6,177 bases of DNA from Paracoccaceae bacterium (GTDB taxonomy: Bacteria; Pseudomonadota; Alphaproteobacteria; Rhodobacterales; Rhodobacteraceae). Numbering within the stretch: position 1 is the first letter of the stretch; each line of letters opens with the position of its first letter. A program made the position numbers and the translations under genes. The notes under the pieces were generated by a model that saw only the letters and a program-made list of their open reading frames with translations, searched no databases and was not told the origin of the DNA. Location of the stretch: the NCBI GenBank assembly GCA_007128865.1, contig SKWP01000394.1, positions 1-6,177 on the forward strand, written 5' to 3'. Below, in pieces: positions 1 through 4,782 of the stretch.

Positions 1-2362
1 CAACCTGCCCGGTGCCGGCCAGCGCGCGGCCCAACTGGTACTGGATTTCGGCATGATCGGGCAGCCCTTCGGCGGCATGGCGCAGATGCGGCAGCGACGC
101 CGCCGCATCCCCGCGCAGAAACAGGATCCAGCCCCAGGTACTGCGAAAGGCGGGTTCGTCGGCCGCCCGCAGCCGCCGGGCGATGCGCTGCGCCCGCAGC
201 AGCGTTTCCGCATCGGCGCGGTGGCGCGACAGCAGGCTGGCAAGATTGTTTGCAAAGACATCGTTTTCGGGCGCCGCCGCATGCAGCGTCTCATAAATGG
301 CAATGGCACCGTCGATATCGCCGGCGGTTTCCAGATCGCTGGCAAGCATCCAGTTCAGCATCGCCGAATCCGGGCGTTCCGCGATGCCGGCACGCAGCAC
401 CGCTGCGGCTTCGTCGTCACGGCCCTGGCCGGACAGAAGCGCATGCAACGCCCGAACCGGTCCTTCGGCGCCGGGGTGTTCGGCCATCAGCGCGGCATAG
501 ATGTCTTCGGCAGCGGCAAGCTCGCCCTCCATCGCGTGCAGCCCGGCCCGCAGGAAGCGCAGCGAAGGGTCGCCGGGGCTGGCCTGCATGAGGCGTTCCA
601 CATAACCGGCCGCCTCCTGCGGCTTGCCATCGGCCAGCAGGGTCTGCGCGATCATCGCCACCGCCGAGATATCGCCCGCACCCTGCCCGACCAGCGTATC
701 CAGAAACGCCACCAGATCGTCGCGGCGGCCCTCGGCCTCCAGCAACTGTGCCTCGAGCCGGCGGAGCACCGGGCCCGCCGCGCCATCATCGCCGGCGCGC
801 AGGGCGGCAAGGTCGCGCCGGGCAAGATCATGGGCGCCACGCCGGATGCGAAGCTCGGCCAGCCCGGCAATCAGCTCTGCGCGGCCGGGATTGGCGCGCA
901 GGGCATCCATGAGCACCGTTTCGGCCGCGGCCTCACGCCCGACATCGATCAGAAAGCCGGCATAGCGCAGCGATTCGGCCACCCCGCGGCCCGAAACCTC
1001 GACCGCCAGCGCCAGCCTTTCGCCGGCAAGATCGCGGCTGCCGTCGCGCAGATGCGCCTCGGCCATCAGGGTCATGGTGGCGGCATCGCGGGGGTCTTCG
1101 GCCAGCGCCCGACGCAGGAGCACGATGGCCTCGTCGGTGCGGTCGGCGGCGATTGCCCGTGCCGCCTGGATGCGCAACGCCCCGACATGGCCGGCATCGG
1201 CTGCAAGCACGCCGGCAATCAGCGGCTCTGCCTCGTGGTCGCGGCCGGCGCCCTGCAGCAGCCGGGCAAGCGTCACCGCGGCATCCCTGGCTTCGGGCAG
1301 GTCACGCTCGGCGGCGGAAAGCCCGGCGATCAGTGCGGCGAGTTCGTCGATGACGGCATCGGCGGCGCCGTCATCGTGCCGGCGCAGCGCCGCAACAACC
1401 CGGTAGCGCAGCGCAAGCCCCGAATTCGGTGCGGTCTCGGCCAGCCTTTGCAGTTCGGCCAGCGCGGCATCGGGCCCTGCGGTATCATTCAGGTGCCGCA
1501 CCAGCGCCAGCCGCGGCCAGGGATCGGCCGGATCGGCCGCCGCGCGTTCGCGCAGGAACGCCGCCGCCTCTGCCTCCAGTCCGCGGTCGCGGTACCAGGC
1601 CAGCAGGCGGTCGGGCAGGGTCGCATCCTGCGGGAAGCGTTCGACCATGGCGCGCAGCTGCGCCGAAACCTCGGCCCCGGCGCCGACCCGCATGAGCAGG
1701 CGCAGCCTGAGATGATGCAGCTCGGCCTCGTCGGGGTGTTCCTGCAGGGCACTGTCGATCTCGGCCAGCGCTTCGCCGTCCTGCGCCCGCGCAACCAGAT
1801 CGTCGATCACCACGTTGCGCGCCGCGAACACCGGGCCGCCGGCATCAACCAGCGCCCGGGCGCGGACCACGGCGGCCGCACGGGCGGCATCATCGCGGCT
1901 TTCGACCGCCGCGCGATAGGCCAGCGCAGCCAGCACCGAGGCAAGGCCCGGATCGTCCGGCGCCAGCGCCGCCCCGGCCTGGGCATGGCGGCGGGCGTTT
2001 TCCCAGTCGCCGGCACGGGCGGCCAGATCGGCCAGCACCCGCCGGGCGCCGATATCGTCGGGGTATTGTTCGGCCAGGCGCAGGTAATTGCCCCAGGCAT
2101 CGGCAATCTCGCCGCGGGCAAGCTGGGTTTCGGCATAGATGCGCCGCGCCTCGCGGTGGTTGCCGTCAAGCTGGAAGACATTGCGCAACTCGACCAGCGC
2201 CCGGTCGGCATCGCCGGCCTCGATCAGCGCCAGCGCGGCATTGAAATGCCGCTCGGCGCGTTCCTCGGCGCTGTCGCAGCCGCCCAGCCCCAGCGCCAGA
2301 GCGAGAACCAAAGCCGCCGCGCGGCCAATGCGGGGCACCCCCGCCAACCTGTCACCCATCAT
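1..2362 (-). CDS. TPR-repeat lipoprotein of an EPS/exosortase-type locus (PrsT-like), 3' end outside window
   Basis: The reading frame is open for 787 codons from the ATG at 2362 to the left edge, so the C-terminus is missing. The protein starts with a short basic stretch, a hydrophobic Ala/Leu segment (residues 15-27) and a lipobox LGGC with the lipidated Cys at residue 29. The mature part is almost entirely helical TPR-like repeats. Clear units start near residues 36, 70 and 104, each with the small-residue/Ala pattern and a Pro-Asp or similar turn. The last 90 residues contain NNLASLL followed by STWGWILFLRG (about 741-751) and IQYQLGRALAGTG, a pattern typical of the end of PEP-CTERM-system TPR lipoproteins (TIGR02917/PrsT), which are about 900 aa long, so the gene may continue for some way beyond the edge. 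A second ATG at 2359 is equally possible as start; no strong Shine-Dalgarno is seen. The likely role is a membrane-anchored scaffold for EPS assembly or export. Family placement is by motif recall, not a search. Confidence 0.88.
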   Translation of the reverse strand, partial: MMGDRLAGVPRIGRAAALVLALALGLGGCDSAEERAERHFNAALALIEAGDADRALVELRNVFQLDGNHREARRIYAETQLARGEIADAWGNYLRLAEQYPDDIGARRVLADLAARAGDWENARRHAQAGAALAPDDPGLASVLAALAYRAAVESRDDAARAAAVVRARALVDAGGPVFAARNVVIDDLVARAQDGEALAEIDSALQEHPDEAELHHLRLRLLMRVGAGAEVSAQLRAMVERFPQDATLPDRLLAWYRDRGLEAEAAAFLRERAAADPADPWPRLALVRHLNDTAGPDAALAELQRLAETAPNSGLALRYRVVAALRRHDDGAADAVIDELAALIAGLSAAERDLPEARDAAVTLARLLQGAGRDHEAEPLIAGVLAADAGHVGALRIQAARAIAADRTDEAIVLLRRALAEDPRDAATMTLMAEAHLRDGSRDLAGERLALAVEVSGRGVAESLRYAGFLIDVGREAAAETVLMDALRANPGRAELIAGLAELRIRRGAHDLARRDLAALRAGDDGAAGPVLRRLEAQLLEAEGRRDDLVAFLDTLVGQGAGDISAVAMIAQTLLADGKPQEAAGYVERLMQASPGDPSLRFLRAGLHAMEGELAAAEDIYAALMAEHPGAEGPVRALHALLSGQGRDDEAAAVLRAGIAERPDSAMLNWMLASDLETAGDIDGAIAIYETLHAAAPENDVFANNLASLLSRHRADAETLLRAQRIARRLRAADEPAFRSTWGWILFLRGDAAASLPHLRHAAEGLPDHAEIQYQLGRALAGTGQV

Positions 2363-2440
2363 CCCGAAACCGTCCGACTGACTTCCCCGGCCTCGCGTTT
2401 GCGCAACAAATGTGCGGGCCGGCGTGGTGGTAGGATCGCA

Positions 2441-2462
2441 TGATGGCACCAACATGTCATCA
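2441..2462. promoter_or_regulatory. Dyad upstream of the TPR lipoprotein gene, possible operator
   Basis: TGATGGCA (2441-2448) and TGTCATCA (2455-2462) form an 8-bp inverted repeat with one G:T position and a 6-nt centre. It lies about 80-100 bp upstream of the lipoprotein start, a normal place for a regulator site. No regulator family is recognised and no matching promoter hexamers were identified, so this is a structural observation only. Confidence 0.25.
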
Positions 2463-2519
2463 AGCTGCCCCTCGAATGGCCTTTGCATCGCGACGGCTGC
2501 CCGCCCGTGCAAGATAATT

Positions 2520-2562
2520 GCGCCCGCCCTTCGGCGCGGGTCTACCGAAACAGGGCGGGCGC
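2520..2562 (-). terminator. Strong GC-rich hairpin, candidate terminator of the sugar transferase transcript
   Basis: GCGCCCGCCCT at 2520-2530 is the exact reverse complement of AGGGCGGGCGC at 2552-2562, giving an 11-bp perfect stem. Inside the 21-nt loop, TCGG (2531-2534) can pair with CCGA (2545-2548), extending the structure. It lies about 70 nt past the transferase stop codon. On the minus strand the stem is followed by an AU-rich stretch (CAATTATCTT, about 2510-2519 read backwards) rather than a clean run of U. It could therefore be an imperfect intrinsic terminator or an mRNA 3'-end stabiliser. The plus strand has no T tract directly after the stem. Confidence 0.5.
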
Positions 2563-2631
2563 GGGAGGTGATGAAACGGGCGCTTTCAAAAAGGGTTTTT
2601 CGTGAATTCCGTCCGATCGGAAGCGACCGGT

Positions 2632-3333
2632 TCAGCGGCCGGTTGCCCGCGCCACCACCCCGGCCGTGGCCAGGATCAGCCGCAGGTCGTTGGCAAGGGT
2701 GACCTCGGCATCGTACTGCGCATCGCAGATGGCCCGGCGGGCAAAGCCGTCGTCATTGCGGAAATGAACCTGCCAGGGTCCGGTAATGCCGGGGCGCAGG
2801 CGGAAATAGGCCTCGCCATCATAAAGCGGGCGCTGTTCGGGCAGCATCGGGCGCGGCCCGACCAGGCTCATGTCGCCCTTCAGCACGTTCCACAGCTGCG
2901 GCAGCTCATCAAGCGACAGGCGGCGCAGAAGCCGGCCGAAGCGGGTGATCCGCGGATCGTTGCGCAGTTTCTGGGTTTCGTTCCATTCGGCAGCCACGGC
3001 GGGGTCACTGGCGATCAGCTCGGCCAGCCGCGCATCGGCGTTCGGCACCATTGTCCGCAGTTTCCAGATGCGAAAGCGGCGGCCGCCCATGCCCAGCCGG
3101 TCCTGCGAATAGAACGGCGCGGCGCCGGTGGCCAGATTGATCGCCGCAAGGATCAGCACCACGGGCAGGACAACCGGCAGCGACGCCAGAACCAGAAGGA
3201 TGTCGAAAACGCGCTTGACCCGGTTGCGGTAGAGTCCGGCCGGAAGAAACGGGACGGACGGGCGCGGCGAAAGGACCTCGACACGGGCTGCGGACATAGC
3301 CTGCTGCTCGGTCAGACCGTAATGAATCGACAT
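2632..3333 (-). CDS. Polyprenyl-phosphate sugar-1-phosphate transferase (bacterial sugar transferase, ExoY-like)
   Basis: This enzyme is expected to move a sugar 1-phosphate from a nucleotide sugar to undecaprenyl phosphate at the cytoplasmic face of the inner membrane, the first step of EPS repeat-unit assembly. From the ATG at 3333 it is 233 residues. KRVFD (40-44) leads into a hydrophobic, proline-broken membrane helix (45-65), as in monotopic transferases of the PglC type. Next come the QDRLG motif (77-81), KLRTM (91-95), SLDELPQLWNVLKGDMS (140-156) with the catalytic Asp-Glu pair at 142-143, VGPRP (158-162) and RPGITG near the C-terminus. The extra N-terminal membrane domain of WbaP-type enzymes is absent. 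The frame also has an ATG at 3375, but the 14 added codons include TTG, TCA and CTT, which are uncommon here, so I prefer 3333; an ATG at 3297 is a third option. The sugar specificity cannot be read from the sequence. Confidence 0.93.
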   Translation of the reverse strand: MSIHYGLTEQQAMSAARVEVLSPRPSVPFLPAGLYRNRVKRVFDILLVLASLPVVLPVVLILAAINLATGAAPFYSQDRLGMGGRRFRIWKLRTMVPNADARLAELIASDPAVAAEWNETQKLRNDPRITRFGRLLRRLSLDELPQLWNVLKGDMSLVGPRPMLPEQRPLYDGEAYFRLRPGITGPWQVHFRNDDGFARRAICDAQYDAEVTLANDLRLILATAGVVARATGR

Positions 3334-3475
3334 GTGCTTACCCACTGACAAAAGGACGACGGCTCGCACCGCCATTGTTCTTCTGCCCCCATGAAGGTGC
3401 TGCCTGTCCGGTCCTTCGCCGGGCCTCGGGCCCGTTTCGGTTGCGGCTGTGGCAGCGCCTTCCCCGAGGCCATGA

Positions 3476-3490
3476 TTAACACCCCATTAA
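3476..3490 (+). promoter_or_regulatory. Perfect TTAA-N7-TTAA box, candidate CtrA binding site
   Basis: TTAA at 3476-3479 and TTAA at 3487-3490 are separated by exactly 7 nt, and each copy is followed by C. This matches the full CtrA consensus TTAA-N7-TTAAC known from Caulobacter and other alphaproteobacteria. It is one of the few AT-rich spots in a very GC-rich sequence and lies about 145 bp upstream of the transferase start and about 400 bp upstream of the ATPase start. TTAACA (3476-3481) could also serve as a -35 element for plus-strand transcription, with TATGTC (3501-3506) as a weak -10 at a long 19-nt spacing. Which gene set it controls, and whether CtrA binds, is inference. Confidence 0.55.
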
Positions 3491-3601
3491 CCCGCGCCCC
3501 TATGTCGGGAGGCGCCGGACGGGTGCTGCGAAACAATCCATTTCCAGTCCCGCACCAGCCGCGGCCTGTGCAATTTGCAACTCGGAAATCGGTTTTGCAT
3601 T

Positions 3602-3649
3602 TTGCGAATGACGGCTTGCCATTCGGCAATGGCGGCCGTTCCCGGCCGC
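3602..3649. promoter_or_regulatory. Cluster of overlapping inverted repeats, possible operator or RNA leader structure
   Basis: Three dyads are packed together. TTGCGAATG (3602-3610) pairs with CATTCGGCAA (3620-3629) with one bulged base. GCCATT (3618-3623) pairs perfectly with AATGGC (3628-3633) around a 4-nt loop. GCGGCCG (3632-3638) pairs perfectly with CGGCCGC (3643-3649) around TTCC. They share bases, so they cannot all form at once. No T tract follows. A regulator site or a switching leader RNA are both possible; neither is shown. Confidence 0.3.
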
Positions 3650-3733
3650 TCATGCGGCGCCCGCAGCGGCCGTGATGCCCGAATCACACCGCCGGGCCAC
3701 AGCCGCGGCCGGCCCCGCGAACTCCCTGCCGGC

Positions 3734-3770
3734 ACCGCCGTCTTGCCGCAAAACGGCCTGAAACGGCGGT
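3734..3770 (+). promoter_or_regulatory. Leader stem with internal AAACGGC direct repeat upstream of the ATPase
   Basis: ACCGCCGT (3734-3741) and ACGGCGGT (3763-3770) are perfect 8-bp inverted repeats. Inside them, GCCG (3745-3748) can pair with CGGC (3754-3757). The right half also carries AAACGGC twice (3751-3757 and 3761-3767), spaced 10 bp, close to one helical turn, as is common for sites bound by tandem regulator subunits. It lies just upstream of the Shine-Dalgarno at 3783. There is no terminator-type U tract. Confidence 0.3.
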
Positions 3771-3782
3771 CATCCCCACGTT

Positions 3783-3897
3783 GAGGTGAGCGCAATGGCG
3801 CGCAGACGGCGGATAACCTATATCCCCAACGACCACCCCGGGGCCGCCGCCCGGAAGCAAATAGCGAGCGCGCGTGCCGGCCACGCCCTGAAGCCCG
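3783..3897 (+). other. Strong ribosome-binding site and candidate short upstream ORF before the ATPase
   Basis: GAGGTGA (3783-3789) stands 5 nt before an ATG at 3795, the best Shine-Dalgarno in the window. The frame begins MARRRRITYIPNDHPG and is out of frame with the ATPase. It remains open through the ATPase start to 4166, but beyond about 3900 its codons (CTA, GGA, ACA) look like a shadow of the ATPase. Up to 3897 about three quarters of codons end in G or C, lower than in the real genes. It may be a basic leader peptide, a remnant of a longer N-terminus split by a frameshift, or chance. No family is recognised. Confidence 0.25.
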
Positions 3898-4782
3898 ATG
3901 AACATGATCCGCACGCCCGACATCTATACGGAACACTTCGGCCTGGCCCAGCGCCCCTTTTCGCTGGTCCCGGACCCGGAATTCCTGTTCTGGTCGCCGG
4001 CCCACCGCGGCGCCTTCGCGATGCTTCAGTACGGGCTGATGACAAGGGCGCCGATCACCCTGCTGACCGGCGAGATCGGCGCCGGCAAGACAACGCTCGT
4101 GCATCACTTCCTGGCCACGCTCGACGAGGATGTCACCGTCGGCCTGATCGCCAATGCCCGGCCTGACAGTACCGATGTGCTGCGCTGGGTGCTGCCGTCG
4201 CTGTCGGTGGATGTACCCAGGGATGCCGACGAGGCCGAACGCTTCGATCGGTTCCAGAGCTTCCTGATCGACGAATACGGCGCCGGCCGGCGCGTCGTGC
4301 TGGTCATCGACGAGGCACAGAACCTGAGCCGTGCGGCGCTGGAAGAATTGCGCATGCTGACCAACATCAACACCAACAAGGACGAGCTGTTGCAGCTTGT
4401 CCTTGTCGGCCAGCCCGAGCTGCGCGACCGGGTGCGCGCGCCCGACCTGATCCAGTTCGCCCAGCGGGTGGCGGCCAACTACCATGTTCCGGCGATGGAT
4501 GGCGAAACGGTGCTGCGCTACATCGCGCATCGGCTGCGGGTGGCGGGCGGCAAGCCGGGCATGTTCAGCCGGCAGGCCGCCGAAGAAGTCTTTCGCGCCA
4601 GCGGCGGTGTGCCCCGTCTGGTCAACCAGCTTTGCGACCTTGCGATGACCTATGCCTTTGCCAACGGTACCGCCCAGGTCCGGCGCGCAACGGTAAGGCA
4701 GGTGCTGGACGACGGCGCCTTTTTCGCCGCCGGTCGCCATGGCCCGACGCCGACCACACCAAGCGAAGGGCCTGCGCAATGA
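3898..4782 (+). CDS. ExeA/XrtA-associated-type AAA ATPase of the EPS locus
   Basis: This is a 294-residue cytoplasmic P-loop ATPase. The N-terminal motif YTEHFGLAQRPFSLVPDPEFLF (10-31) is the signature opening of ExeA-like ATPases and of the ATPase found with Wzz proteins in PEP-CTERM/exosortase EPS loci (TIGR03015 type). Walker A is GEIGAGKTT (58-66), Walker B VVLVIDEAQNLS (133-144), and LVLVGQPEL (167-175) is the sensor-1 region. A winged-helix-like tail follows with SGGVPRLVNQLCDLAM. There is no C-terminal peptidoglycan-binding domain or membrane helix, unlike secretion-type ExeA. A stop at 3889-3891 limits the start to ATG 3898 or ATG 3904; both have only a weak GAAG upstream. The stop overlaps the Wzz start (ATGA), so the two are translationally coupled. 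Its exact role in EPS export is not established. Confidence 0.93.
   Translation: MNMIRTPDIYTEHFGLAQRPFSLVPDPEFLFWSPAHRGAFAMLQYGLMTRAPITLLTGEIGAGKTTLVHHFLATLDEDVTVGLIANARPDSTDVLRWVLPSLSVDVPRDADEAERFDRFQSFLIDEYGAGRRVVLVIDEAQNLSRAALEELRMLTNINTNKDELLQLVLVGQPELRDRVRAPDLIQFAQRVAANYHVPAMDGETVLRYIAHRLRVAGGKPGMFSRQAAEEVFRASGGVPRLVNQLCDLAMTYAFANGTAQVRRATVRQVLDDGAFFAAGRHGPTPTTPSEGPAQ
4766..4782 (+). promoter_or_regulatory. Ribosome-binding site and ATGA overlap fixing the Wzz start
   Basis: AAGGG (4766-4770) lies 8 nt before the ATG at 4779, inside the end of the ATPase gene. The ATPase stop TGA (4780-4782) overlaps this ATG. Spacing and overlap support the start and a single mRNA with coupled translation. 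Confidence 0.6.

Larger units (their letters stand above)
2363..2631. other. Intergenic spacer between the sugar transferase and TPR lipoprotein genes
   Basis: These 269 bp lie between two genes both read on the minus strand. I find no convincing gene in either direction. The spacer holds a strong inverted repeat (2520-2562), an AAAAA/TTTTT patch around 2589-2600 just after the transferase stop, and a smaller dyad (2441-2462). The size of the gap and these signals suggest that the lipoprotein gene has its own promoter, although I cannot identify a good -35/-10 pair. Confidence 0.6.
3334..3897. other. Divergent intergenic/regulatory region between the two EPS gene sets
   Basis: About 560 bp separate the minus-strand transferase start from the plus-strand ATPase start. 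Open frames here overlap one another, lack family motifs and mostly lack ribosome-binding sites, so I regard the region as mainly regulatory. It contains a CtrA-like box (3476-3490), an AT-richer stretch with repeated TTTGCA/TTTGCG hexamers (3574-3606), overlapping dyads (3602-3649), a stem with a direct repeat (3734-3770), and a good Shine-Dalgarno with ATG at 3795. Both transcription units probably start in this region. Confidence 0.6.

Noticed and set aside
53..2443. A 796-codon open frame on the plus strand
   Set aside because: It is codon-aligned antisense to the TPR lipoprotein. The minus frame has a lipobox and TPR repeats, whereas the plus frame is Arg/Gln/Gly-rich with no motif. Long antisense frames are expected where TTA, CTA and TCA codons are rare.
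2571..2702. Short plus-strand ORF (MKRALSKRVF...) behind GGGAGGTG
   Set aside because: The Shine-Dalgarno core is only about 2 nt from the ATG, too close to work well, and most of the frame runs antisense into the transferase C-terminus with a Pro/Arg-rich shadow composition.
2602..3348. A 248-codon open frame on the plus strand over the sugar transferase
   Set aside because: The minus frame has all transferase motifs; the plus frame has none.
3391..3675. 94-codon plus-strand ORF in the divergent region
   Set aside because: There is no ribosome-binding site, no recognisable motif, and it crosses the CtrA-like box and the dyads.
3811..3825. GGATA-N5-TATCC dyad with TATATC as a possible -10 for the ATPase
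   Set aside because: No -35 element is found at a usable distance, and the 5-bp arms are too short to stand out.
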